Assembly: GCA_003255025.1 (NCBI GenBank)
Contig: QANY01002362.1
Location: 659,964 to 723,963, forward strand
Length of the DNA stretch: 64,000 nt
Source of the DNA: Datisca glomerata
Lineage: Eukaryota > Streptophyta > Magnoliopsida > Cucurbitales > Datiscaceae
Reading direction: 5' to 3'
The position numbers were made by a program, and so were the translations under genes. This document shows, piece after piece, positions 34,274 to 45,023 of the stretch; position 1 is the stretch's first letter; every line of letters starts with the position of its first letter. The notes beneath the pieces are model-generated. The model saw nothing but the letters and a program-made list of their open reading frames with translations, had not been told where the DNA came from and ran no database searches.

Positions 34274-35418
34274 ATGTCTATCATGGGCAACCCTATTACT
34301 GCTTCACTTGCACTTGAGAAACTAAATGATGATAATTTCATAAGATGTAAATCAAATTTAAACTCGATGCTAATTTGTGAGAACCATAAATTTATTCTTA
34401 TTGAGGAATGTCCTGAGAAGCCCGCTGCCAATACCCCTAAGAATGTTAGGGAAAAATTTGATGCCTGGATTAAATTCAACAACAAAGTAAAGTGCTACAT
34501 GCTTGTGAGCATGAATGATATTTTGAGAACTTATCATGAGCGCATGGAGACTACCTATGAGATTATGAAATCTCTACAGTGATGTTTAGGCAGCAGTCTA
34601 ATCAAAATCGTCATGAGGATACTATGAGCTACATGAAGACCAAGATGAAGAAATATACTTTTGAGCGTGAACATGCTCAACATAATACATAAGGCAGAAG
34701 TACATAAGCGATCATTGATGAACGAACTTAAGTCATCATTATACTTGAATAGCTCACACCTATTTTTTCTGCGTTCATCACCAACTATGTTATGAATAAT
34801 TTGTGATTCAACATGACCCAATTGTTGAATGAACAGTAGACTTTTGAGTCACTCAATAAGAGTATGACCAAAGAGGGTGAGGTAAATGTTGCCGAGTAAA
34901 AGCCTTCTTCCACTGTTGTTTAAAGTAACAAGAGGAAAAAGATCAATGGTAAGGGTAAAGGTAAGAATAAGAAAGGGAATAAATACAAGACATCATCGAA
35001 AGTCAAGAAGAACAAGAATGACAACAAGCCTAAGGGAAAATGTTTCCATTGTGGGGTTGAAGGTCATTGGAAGAGAAATTGTAACAAGTATCTCTCTGAG
35101 CTGAAAAAGAAAGGTAAAAATGATTTACTTGTACTTGAAGCTTGTTTAGCAGAATATGATTTGTCATTCTAGATACTGGATTCAGGAGCTACTAACCATG
35201 TATGTTCTTTTTTATAGATGCTTGATTCGTCAATGGAGCTGGCTAATGGCAAGGTCATTATGAGAGTTGACAGTGGTGCGCTCATGTCAGTAAAAGTATT
35301 GGAAATAGTACGTCTTAATTTTAGAAATAGTTATTTAGTTTTGAACGATGTTTATTATATTCTTGGATTTTTGAGAAATTTATTTCTCTTTCGTTATTGC
35401 ATGAACAATTTTTTTTAA
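34274..35418 (+). pseudogene. Copia-4 gag and protease (broken)
   Basis: gag starts MSIMGNPITASLALEKLNDD. The frame breaks after about 103 codons. The zinc knuckle is intact: KCFHCGVEGHWKRNCNKYL (35038-35095). Directly before the protease a TAG stop (35170-35172) replaces the usual Trp, and the active site reads ILDSGATNHVC with the catalytic Asp present. Further stops follow near 35215. Confidence 0.8.
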
Positions 35419-35559
35419 GTTTCTTTAATTAATAATGAGTTTATTATTTTTAAGAATGTAAAAGTATCAAACAAACTGTATATGTTTAAACTGACTGAAC
35501 GCATATTAAATAATTATGAATTATTTAAATTAACAAATCCTAAAAGTAACAAACGATAA

Positions 35560-36560
35560 AGAGTTTCTCATGATGAGGATAACACGTATCTCTAGAATCT
35601 TAGGTCGGGAAATATTAATCTAAATAGGTTAACAAGGCATGGTGCTTTGACAGAACTAAAAGTTGAAACTCTTCTTGTTTGTGAATCATGTCTAGATGGT
35701 AAAATGACCAAGAAACCTTTCACTGGAAATGATCAAAGAGTCAATGAACCACTTGAGCTAGTGCATAATGATGTGAGCGGACGGGCCAATGTATAAACTA
35801 GGAGGTGGGTATGAGTATTTTATCATTTTTATTGACGATCACTCAAGATATGCATATACTTACATAATGCATAGAAAGTCTGAAACTTTTGGAAAGCTTA
35901 AAGACTTCAAAACTGAAGCTGAAAAGTAATTAGGTAAATCATTAAAAACCCTTCGATCAGATCGAGGTGGCGAATACTTGAATTTAGAGTTCAATGATTA
36001 CTTGCTGGAGTATGGAATCCTATCCCAACTCATGGCACCTGGAACGCCGTAGCAAAATGGTGTTTTAGAAAGGAGAAACTGAATCTTATTGGATATAATT
36101 AAGTCGATGTTAAGCTACTCATTACTACCACTTACATTTTGGGGATATGCATTACAAATGGCAACTTACATTTTAAATTTAGTATCTTCTAAGTCTGTAA
36201 GCAAGACACCTTTAGAGTAATGGAATGACTTCAAACCCAGTTTGCGTCATTTTTGTATATGGGGGTGTCTAGCTCATGTTCTTAGACTCAAGACTAGAAA
36301 GTTAGACTCAAGGTCTGAAGTGTGTATATTTGTTGGCTATGCTCTAGAGACTAGAGGAATGACTTCAAACTCAGTTTGTGTCATTTTTGTATATGGGGGT
36401 GTCTAGCTCATGTTCTTAGACTCAAGACTAGAAAGTTAGACTCAAGGTCTGAAGTGTGTATATTTGTTGGCTATGCTCTAGAGACTAGAGGTGGGTACTT
36501 TTATAGTCACAAGTAACAAAATGTGTTTGTATCGATAAATGCCACCTTCCTTGAACATGA
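35560..36560 (+). pseudogene. Copia-4 integrase with an internal 134-bp duplication
   Basis: The catalytic positions are readable: HNDVSG, LRSDRGGEYLNLEF and QNGVLERRN, i.e. D, D and E. Stops interrupt the segment (after AEK, between PGTP and QNG, after RRN and after TPLE), mostly explained by CAA, CAG or CGA changing to a stop. Positions 36227-36360 are repeated at 36361-36490, shifting the frame. Confidence 0.8.
36227..36490 (+). repeat. 134-bp tandem duplication within integrase
   Basis: Both copies begin GACTTCAAAC and contain ATATGGGGGTGTCTAGCTCA and GGCTATGCTCTAGAGACTAG. The copies are nearly identical, so the duplication is younger than most of the decay. 134 is not a multiple of three, so it breaks the frame. 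Confidence 0.92.
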
Positions 36561-36739
36561 CTATATGGAAAACTACAAACCTCAAAGCAAATTAGTTCTC
36601 GAAGAATTAGCATTTGATGAGATCATACCACCTTCATCATCAACTGATAAATGATAAATCATTGAAACCACTGTTCATGTTCAGGAAATCCCGGTGCAAC
36701 ATCGTAGTGGAAAGGTTGTAAGACAACATATTCACTATG

Positions 36740-37620
36740 AACTAGAGGCACATATCCTAGTGTTTGACACTGGTAAGGAAGATCCATTAACCTTTAAAGA
36801 GGTGATGGATGATCTTGAAAAATGAGAAATGGTAAGATGCCATGAACCAGGAAACAGAATCGATGTATTCTAATTTCATTTGGGAACTTGTAGATCCACT
36901 TGAAGATGTCAGGCCCATTGGATGTAAATGGATTTTCAAGAACAAAAAAAGGTGCAGATGAAAAAGTTGAGACTTTCAAGGTAAGGCTGGTAGTCAAGGA
37001 GTATACACAAAGGGAATGAGTCGATTATAAAGAGTCATTCTCCCTTGTGCCATGCTAAAATTCATTCGCATCCTTTTGTCCATTACCGCTAGTTTAGAAA
37101 ATGAAATATGGAAAATGGACGTCAATATAGTTTTTCTGAATTGCTCTTTTGAAGAAAGCATCTGTATAATGCAACTGTATAATGCAACTAGAAGGGTTCA
37201 TGAAAAAGGGGCAAGATCATAAAGTATACAAGTTGCTTAAATCTATTTATGGATTAAAGCAAGTATCTAGATCTTGGAATCTTACTTTTGATGAGATTAT
37301 TAAATCATATGGATTCGAGCAAAATGTTGACGAAGCTTGTGTTTATAAATACATCAAAAATAAGATATTGGTTTTCTTAATTCTTTATGTTGGTGATATT
37401 CTACTCGTTGGGAATGATGTAAAAACTTTGTCAAAGATAAAGAAATGGTTAGCTGAGAAGATTTAAATGAAAGATTTAGGAGAGACGAGCTATGTTTTAG
37501 GCATCCAAATCCTAAGGGAAAGAAAGAACAAGCTCTTGTCACTTTCTCAGGCATCTTATATTGATAAGGTGCTGGAAAGATTCTCTATGGAGAATTTCAA
37601 AAACGATCAACTACTGACTA
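36740..37620 (+). pseudogene. Copia-4 reverse transcriptase (broken, YVDD changed to YVGD)
   Basis: Readable parts are SNFIWELVDPLEDVRPIGCK, WKMDVNIVFLNCSFEESI (with frame shifts), LEGFMKKGQDHKVYKLLKSI and YGLKQVSRSW. The polymerase motif is LYVGDILLVGND, in which the first Asp of YVDD is Gly (codon 37392-37394). The loss of a metal-binding Asp would abolish activity even without the frameshifts. Confidence 0.85.
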
Positions 37621-38379
37621 GACATTGAATTGTCCTCTCTAAGGAGTAATGTCCTAAGACACCTCAGGAGGACGAGGATATGAGAAAGGCTCATTATGCT
37701 TCAGTTGTTGATAGTTTCATGTATGTCATGTTGTGTACGATACCAGACATCTGTTATGCGGTGAGAATTGTTAGTCGTTATCAATCAAATCTTAGTTTCA
37801 GATATTAGATTGCAGTATAACACATTCTTAAGTATCTTAGGAGAACGAGAAACTATATGCTTGTTTATTCATGTGGAGACCTGAACTGCACTGGATATAC
37901 TAATTCTGATTTTCAATAAGATAAAGATAGTTAAAAGTCAACGTCTGGATCAGTATTCAGCCTTGGTGGAGGAGTTATAGTCTGGAGAAGTATTAAATAA
38001 TCTAGCATTGCAAATTCCACTATGGAAGTTGAATATATAGCAGCTTGTGAAGCTGCAAAAGAAGCGGTATGACTTAGAAAGCTCTATATTATTCTGGAAG
38101 TAGTTCTAGATATGGACAAGTCAATGATCATATACTGTGACAACAGTGGGGTGGTAGCTAATTTCAAAGAACCGAGGAGTCACACGAGGGGTAAGAACAT
38201 AGAGATAAAATATCATATTGTAAGAGATATCGTGCATCGAGGGGATGTGAATTGTGACTGTTATGAAGATAGCGTCAGATTAGAACCTGGCTGATCCTTT
38301 TACCAAGAAACTTCCTATGAAATCATTTGATGGTCATGTGCATAACATGGGGTTGAGACAGATGCCACATGTGCTTTAG
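37621..38379 (+). pseudogene. Copia-4 RNase H and pol C-terminus (broken)
   Basis: Contains IVSRYQSN-like and VEYIAACEAAKEAV segments, then IIYCDNSGVVANFKEPRSHT and DIVHRGDV, and ends LADPFTKKLPMKSFDGHVHN to a stop at 38377-38379. Frame changes occur at about 37640, 37930 and 38285. Confidence 0.8.
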
Positions 38380-38393
38380 GATAAGCGGGATAT
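38380..38393 (+). other. Copia-4 polypurine tract
   Basis: GATAAGCGGGATAT lies directly before the 3' LTR start at 38394, the usual place for the plus-strand primer. Its purine run is short and partly decayed. Confidence 0.65.
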
Positions 38394-40525
38394 TGTTAGG
38401 AGTAATGCCCTCAAAACATGTGTATTGACATTTTAATATAAATTTAATAGAAATACATTTTTCTTATAATTATTCTTTTAAATTATTGTTGAATAATTTA
38501 TATAAATTTCTGAAAAAATTCTATATTCATTAATGAGACTATGATCTTGTAGTAGTACGAGAGGATTAGGATCATTGATAATGAATAAAACTTGTTAGCA
38601 ACATATTAAAGTTTGGAATTTTTAATGAATGGTTACTAGTACGGTTCACTAAGCATTACGAATGCATGTGATCTAGATCCGGATCATTGATGTGGATAGA
38701 CATCTTAGTGAAGATACTTTATACAATAAGATTCTATATGATAGGATCAATGTGAATTAATATTTTTGTTAACTTGTTGTTTATCATAAAAATTTAATAC
38801 ACACCATCTGATGATCATATGTAGACAGCCTGAATCCTGAGTAGTCAGGAACTCTTATACATGTCTACCAGATCTTTTGATTCACTCATTAAGGTTAATT
38901 TATAAAACATGCTAGTGACTTTTGTTTTCGACATCCAGTGATGTGGATGGCTGAGAACATAATCTTATAAGATTTGGAATCCAAGCATTCCTAATGGATC
39001 GTATATTGGTTCCCTTAAGTGTTGATTCTAGAACTGAATGATTATTGAGCTCAAATTTATAATACGATTATAAATTAATCATTCACTAGTGAATTAATGG
39101 TATTTAATGATCAACAGCTAATTAGAAAGGTAAAACGGTAATTTTGATCGGCTCTAATTATGAACCAATAATTGGATTACATAACTACGTGAAATAATCA
39201 TAAAAATAGATTACATGAGAATACTCTATAAATACATTTTATAATTACTAAGAATATAATTTCATATTTATAGTGGAGTAATAATTGAATTAATAAATAA
39301 AATTATTTAATTAAAGAGTTTAATTAATAGTCTGATTTATTGGAGCTTAAGATTATAGGTTCACAGCCTCCAAGTCACCTATGTACTACGCAGTGTAGGG
39401 TGTGAATATTTTAGGACATGAGAAAATGACTGACATATAAAAGGAATTTTTATTATAGAGTAAGTACACAATTATGAGATAATTATGTGTGATAAATTAA
39501 TTAAGAATTATTAATTAAATTATTTATATTATTTTTGAAAAATTATGTATAAATGATTATATCAATTAATTTTTTAATTATCAATAAGTGAGACAATATA
39601 TCTAATTTGTGAAATTGAATAGTGTTGAATTATTATTAGATAATAATTCAAAATTTGAATAAACTAAATATATTATTTGTGATCTAACAGATAAGCTAGT
39701 TGATAATCAGATAAGTTAATTTTAAATTAACTGATATTTAGATATTTATCTAGTTAATACAAATATTTATTTTTCAATAATTACCACATGCCAATCACTG
39801 ATTGAGAATCAGAGATTGGAATGAATTACTGTAGTGCCACGTGGCACTACAGTAGTGGACGTGCAATACTGTAGTGCCACACAACACTACAATAGTGCCA
39901 CACAACACTACAGTAGTGCCATGAGGCACTGTCATGGCTCACGGCAGCTACAGTGGGTCCCACACTGCAATGGTAATTTTAAAATTAAATATTATTTTCA
40001 TTTTATCCCTAAAAATCTGATGAGCCTAGAAAATATATATTAATATTATTTTATTAGCCTCGAGGTTGGTTGGGTGTTGAGAACACAGTTGCTATCAGGA
40101 TGACATTTCTTTGTGATTAAACATTAATAAAAAACTCTGAAAGAATAATCATCGTATTCTTTCAGAGGATTGTCTCACTAAATTAATCATTCACAGTAAA
40201 TCTCTAGATCTCATGTGTTGAGTAAATTTAGAGACAAGAAAAGCATATTTGAATTATTCTATGTGCCCACACACGTCCTAGTGTGTTTGAGAATTGTCTT
40301 GAAAGACCTTGGTGTAGATCTCGAAATCCGTTATTCATGGGAACACAAGATCGTTGGTTTGTAAGGACGTTTGATATAGACTACAAGAAGTATATGATTT
40401 CTATCCATGTATGTTTTAGATTTAATATATAAATATATAATGGATCCTGATTGAAAAAAAGTTTTTCAATAAAAAATTTTAATCTTGGAAACCGTTACGT
40501 CGCGTTTATTTTCTTTAATCGAAAA
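38394..40525 (+). repeat. Copia-4 3' LTR, about 2.1 kb
   Basis: Starts TGTTAGGAGTAATGCCC. Its right part repeats 31987-32503 and, inverted, 30389-31986. The right boundary is approximate: after GTCGCGTTTATTTTC the match to the 5' LTR fades and the reading frame of Copia-5 gag starts on the opposite strand, so the last 80 or so LTR bases are missing. Confidence 0.8.
39827..39965. repeat. Palindrome cluster with CACGTG core in the LTR
   Basis: A perfect 28-bp palindrome (39827-39854, arms TACTGTAGTGCCAC) is centred on CACGTG, and is followed by repeated TAGTGCCA and CACTACA words spaced about 25-30 bp. The same cluster, diverged, is at 31290-31450 in the inverted LTR. CACGTG is the G-box core bound by plant bZIP and bHLH factors; a role in LTR transcription is only a guess. 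Confidence 0.7.
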
Positions 40526-40529
40526 ACAT

Positions 40530-41205
40530 TTCTTTACATTTTTGTACTTTGATCTAGACTTGTTTCTTCCTCTAAATTCCTTCATTTCTGATCTTCCTCT
40601 CACAGACAAACTCTCTCTACTGGACTCATTTTGCTCATCCTTCCTTTACAAATCTTTTGAGTTTAAAGCTCCAATAACATTCTCCAATGACAGTGTCCCT
40701 CTACCGTGCTTGAGAATGTCTACAAATGTCTCATATGATCTTGGTAAGGAGTGTAACAGTACAAATGCCTTACCTTCATCATCATACTCCACTTGTATGT
40801 TTTCAAGGTCCAGACATAATTTATTAAACTCATCAATGTGTTCTTGGAGGTTCTTACCCTCTGTCATCTTATAGGTGAAGAACTTAGCCTTTAAATACAA
40901 TCTACTTGACAAGATCTTTGTCATGTATAAGCTCTCTAACTTGAGCCATACTTCATCTACAAACTTCATCTTAGATATTTCCCTTAGAATCTTATCACTG
41001 AGACTAATTATTAAAGTGTTATATGCCTTCTTCATGATGTCTTTCTTTTTCTCTTCAGAGTAGCTTGCAGGTACTTTTTTTCTCCTTCGAGTGTCTCATC
41101 CAGTCCCAAGTTCCCTAGAAGTGCAAGCATCTTCATCTTCTAGATTGAAAAGTCATTAATACCATCAAAATTGTTAATATCATATTTTGTTGAGGTAGTA
41201 GGCAT
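40530..41205 (-). pseudogene. Copia-5 gag (UBN2 type, broken)
   Basis: The ATG at 41205 starts MPTTSTKYDINNFDGIN. A TAG stop at 41140-41142 stands where Trp is expected. The frame then continues through ALLGNLGLDETLEGEKK and IISLSDKILREISKMKFVD to LENVIGALNSKDL, where a TAA stop occurs near 40646. The same frame then goes on with basic VRGRSEMKEF and NKSRSKYKN and is cut before a complete zinc knuckle. The domain matches the UBN2 gag group of plant copia. Confidence 0.85.
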
Positions 41206-41308
41206 CGCAGAAGCTTTTCTTGACAGCTTCTTGATTTAGAGTTAACAATCTTGAACTATCAAGATTCTTGAATTTTAAAGTTTATACCCCTCTGGTTTGA
41301 CAACCTTT

Positions 41309-41321
41309 GGCTCTGATATCA
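41309..41321 (-). other. Copia-5 primer-binding site
   Basis: On the minus strand it reads TGATATCAGAGCC, one change from the initiator tRNA-Met complement. It lies four bases behind the LTR end at 41326. Confidence 0.75.
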
Positions 41322-41325
41322 CTTT

Positions 41326-41846
41326 TGTTGTGATGCAATGGCTAATAGTGGCGTTCAACTATGCAGGTCAACATGCAGAATAAAAAAAGAATGAGAGAAG
41401 ATGAAGAAATACACCGAGAGTTATACTGGTTCAATTCTAGAAATGGAACTTACATTCATTCGTCAGAGTTGGAGATTCAAAGAACCCATGTATGAACCTT
41501 CTCTTGATACTCTCTGTAAGTTGCAGATTCGATCGACTCATCTCACTATTCTTGCTACCTTTCTTGCTTGCTTGACGAGAACATAATCACTCTATGCCTA
41601 GATTCTATTTTCAAGTGGTTATATATCTATCTTAGATGCGTGTATGTCATGGGTATTAGATTAGTTGCTAGGTACCTTAATTGCCTTGGCAGTTATATGA
41701 AATTGTCAAAAGTCTAACTAAACTAGATAACTAATTTAAATTGATACACATCTTATAGAACTTGTGGTCAAATTAGAATTATTAATAAAAGATATTCATT
41801 AGACTCCGAAAAAAATATTTGGTTCTCCATCATTTTACGCACAACA
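41326..41846 (-). repeat. Copia-5 5' LTR, 521 bp
   Basis: In plus-strand view it starts TGTTGTGATG and ends GCACAACA, i.e. short inverted ends TGTTGTG and CACAACA around a TG...CA LTR. Its inner edge sits beside the primer site. The flanking TTTCC (41847-41851) is a candidate target duplication whose partner is not found because the 3' half is absent. Confidence 0.75.
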
Positions 41847-43338
41847 TTTCCTATTATTTAATGCAACAAACACATGAGAAGAAAACCGAACTATATTAGT
41901 CTAATATATATATATATANTATATATATTACTTTTGACCTTAATAAGTTTGAGTACGACAATTATTTATAGTATAATATAATTAAGCTACAAAAAGAATT
42001 TGAAATTCGTTCAAACTTTGATTCATCAATATCATATATCGAGTTGATTTTAATAAAATTTAGATATAATTAACGAAAATTTCCATCTTCGGATAATTTA
42101 AATAAAATAGTTATTTAGAATTAATTAATCATAGCTCTTGCTTGACAGACTTGAATTGTTATTTTCATACTATAAGTTGCATGTCTTTACAAAGAATGTT
42201 CTCCACATCCATTAAAACTTAAAAAGTAGCAGCAAACGAAAATTATGATTATTGAATTGTCATTATATGACATAGTTTTATGCTTTCTTTCTTCTTCTTT
42301 TTTTCTCTTTTGCTGTCAGGAAATAATTGCATCAGCAAAATCCCATTATTTTGAGTGGAAAACAAATGTGCATTTTATAGACGTGGAGAGGTAGAGATTG
42401 GTCATTATTTGAACCTTTAATGGTAGGGTCATATACACATTAATATGGTGCTGAAATGATATAAATATATGATAACAATTCAAGTTATTAAATTACCACA
42501 CAAATGGGTGAATTACTAATCTAATTCTTTCTCTCTACTATTAACATATCGAATTCATAAACATTGAAAAAAATAAAAAAAAATAACATGTCAATGATAT
42601 AGAATTTTCTTAATTTTATTGTATATTTATTTAGAATTTTATTGTACTTATAGTGATCTATGATGATATGAACATTTAAGATCAACTCGACACAAACGTT
42701 AAGAATATAACAGAATTCTAATCCCACATCAATATAGTTAGTTTTAAGTCAATTTACATCAATCCGTATAAGAGAAAAACAGGTTAAATATAATTAATGG
42801 ATACTAGCAATTTGAACTCATGATTGTATAAGATTGATTGTACATAGTAACAATTCATTGTAACAGTCTTTTAACTATGGCACACTTTGGGGTCATATGA
42901 TTTGGAATAATGAATATTGAAATAGAGAATGAAAAGAGAAAGCCCGATAGATCGTAATTAGTATTAGTGAATGACAAAGTTTGAAATAAATTTATATGCA
43001 TGTTTATGTCCCATTATAGAGGTGACCAAATAGTTTTTAGGAAGTTGACAGAAACGTTCTTTAATTAATTACGTTAACAGAATGCAAACAAATTTCTCCC
43101 AAAGACGTCCAAATATTCTTATTTTTAGTTTCTTCCCACTTGAAATTTCATTTATTCTAGTAAATATAAAAATATCAAGTAATTAATAATAATAATAAAA
43201 CAACTAGGCTGATTATAATAAACCTTCACGAACTCGTCAAATTCAACGGAATTGGCGCGTAAATTTACACAGAAAATTTTAGTTTTATCTTTTATTTGCT
43301 TTTGAAAATTTTTATTCTGAAAATCAGCTGATAATTGG
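41847..43338. other. AT-rich intergenic DNA
   Basis: Contains a TA microsatellite (about 41903-41929) with one N at 41919. Open frames are short and AT-driven. No gene, TIR pair or RNA gene was recognised. Confidence 0.4.
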
Positions 43339-44095
43339 TTGTTTTCACGTATCGTATTTTCTAAAATTTGCTATATTATACAACGTATGAAATATTTCGT
43401 AATGCATTATCATTTTCAAATAATTTTTTATAAATCATACATTTTTGTTGCTAGACTTGTTAATTTCCAAATTCACAAATTTAATAGACCAAAAAAGGTT
43501 CTTTCTTCTAATTATGTATCTATAAAGGATATAGATTTAGCATTTTTTATTTTGATTAATTGCTTTTTGCATGTTAAAAAATTAGTGACTAAAAATATTA
43601 ATAATTTATTATTGGAAAAAAATATATTTTATGAATATTAATAGTTCATGTCATACGGCACAAGAGATGCCCATCAAAATTTTTGGACGGTTGAGATTGA
43701 CTATAAAAAAGTTCAAATCTCAATACTTCTAATCCTTTTATATTCTAACTTTGATAAAAGAAACGAGAGAAAAAAGATAAAAAAATATATCCCATTACAC
43801 ATTTTATATTTCATTAAATTATATGATATTTCAATATAAGTAATCCCGATTACAATTATTGTATTATTTTTGAAATTTTATACTTTTCTTCGAAATTTTA
43901 AGAAAAGACATTCTTCCTCCCGCAAGTCAAATAAATACTGCATCTGTGATCAAAAATGACATTTTATAAAAAACTGTACTCATAAAATCAAAAGAGATAT
44001 TCAGATGCTGCAACATCTACAAACAATGTCTGACTGTTTTTCTCCCAAACTCAGCTAATGATGAAGAGTATGTCAATCTAGGGTCTGATCATGAG
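43339..44095 (+). pseudogene. Decayed single-frame coding relic with zinc-knuckle-like end
   Basis: From 43339 to about 44037 one plus-strand frame carries only a few stops (TAA-TAG at 43639, TAA at 43837, TGA near 43954) over some 230 codons in very AT-rich DNA. It reads VARLVNFQIHKFNRPKKVLS, then RDAHQNFWTVEIDY, then a basic stretch and CICDQK, a stop, HFIKNC. The last part fits a C-x4-H-x4-C half of a zinc knuckle in which the Gly is a stop. An acidic stretch (DEEYVNLGSD) follows in another frame. It may be an old retroelement gag or an endogenous pararetrovirus coat-protein region. The family is not established and it is clearly non-functional. Confidence 0.35.
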
Positions 44096-45023
44096 CTTAT
44101 TTCTAAAAGTAATTGGTAGTGCTGTTTTTCTCGATCCATTATCTTTATGCATTTTTTCCTTTTACAAATTTATGTTTTTCTCCTATATTTTTTCTGTTTT
44201 AACATAACATATCGCGAGCTAACATAATCAAATATGAATTAAAATGTTATAAAATAATTAATTTAAAGATAAATAACGACGGATTATATGTTAAAGTATT
44301 AAAAACTCAGAATTTCAGAAATAATTTGTTTTTTTTTTTGCGGAAACTAGCGTCCAAAAATGAGAATACTATCCTAGAGAAATCTGATACATCAAAATAA
44401 AAAATGTTTAGAATATTAAAAAAATTACGATTTCCAGTTAAGAACTTGTTGTGGTTGCGTAGCTCGGCTGGACAACAAAGATAATTTTGTATAATCAACG
44501 TGATTATTTGACTTTTTCTTTTGTTTAATGGCATAATTGTAGGAATAAAGTCTTGAAGTTGTAGGTCCACCATATTACAGCCAAAATATTAAATAAATTA
44601 ACATATAATATGAGATCAACAAAATTAATTGATACACTAGTTAAAAATCTAACGTAAAATTATATATTCAAGATTCAACTCTATACAATGATTTGTGAAG
44701 ATATGATATTTATATGTCTCATAATTAATTATCTTTTTACTCTCAAATTATAACTCGAACATAATGCATAGAACAGACATCAATTATGGACGGACATAAT
44801 GTTTTGTTAATGCATAGAAGAGACATCAAGTATGGACAGACACAATGTTTCATTTCATGTAGTTGGGTCAATCACTATTCTGCTCATTTTTAGTATAAAA
44901 AAAGAAATTATACATTCAAGTAATAGATACTCTAATTCTCGTAGAAATTGTAAATTTTATAAAAAAAAACAATAGCAAGAATAATAAAAGAAAACGTCTA
45001 ATTTGTTGTGTGAATAAAAAAAA
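44096..45023. other. AT-rich intergenic DNA upstream of the MOCOS-like gene
   Basis: A minus-strand open frame at 44307-44573 has no recognisable domain. A near duplication built on GAC(A/G)GACA(T/C)(A/C)ATGTTT occurs at about 44788 and 44835. Nothing else was recognised. Confidence 0.4.

Larger units (their letters stand above)
31987..40525 (+). mobile_element. Copia-4: near-complete, decayed Ty1/copia element
   Basis: Plus strand, in order: partial 5' LTR, primer site, leader, gag, protease, integrase, RT, RNase H, polypurine tract and 3' LTR. The 5' LTR lacks its first two thirds and is replaced by the inverted segment 30389-31986. The 3' LTR is about 2.1 kb and seems to lack its last 80 or so bases. 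The LTR parts that can be compared differ at many positions, so the insertion is old. Confidence 0.85.
40526..41846 (-). mobile_element. Copia-5: 5' part of a Ty1/copia element (LTR, primer site, gag)
   Basis: On the minus strand it carries LTR (41326-41846), primer site, a short leader and gag. It stops at the Copia-4 LTR, and no pol of matching lineage was found in the window. Its gag type differs from Copia-2, so it is not simply the other side of Copia-2. Confidence 0.75.

Noticed and set aside
24540..40560. Idea that Copia-2 gag continues at 40530-41205 on the other side of one large insertion
   Set aside because: Both edges share TTTGATCTA and the minus orientation, but the gag types differ (RGRG-rich tail against UBN2 gag with a basic zinc-knuckle lead), and no matching target duplication directly flanks the LTR ends.
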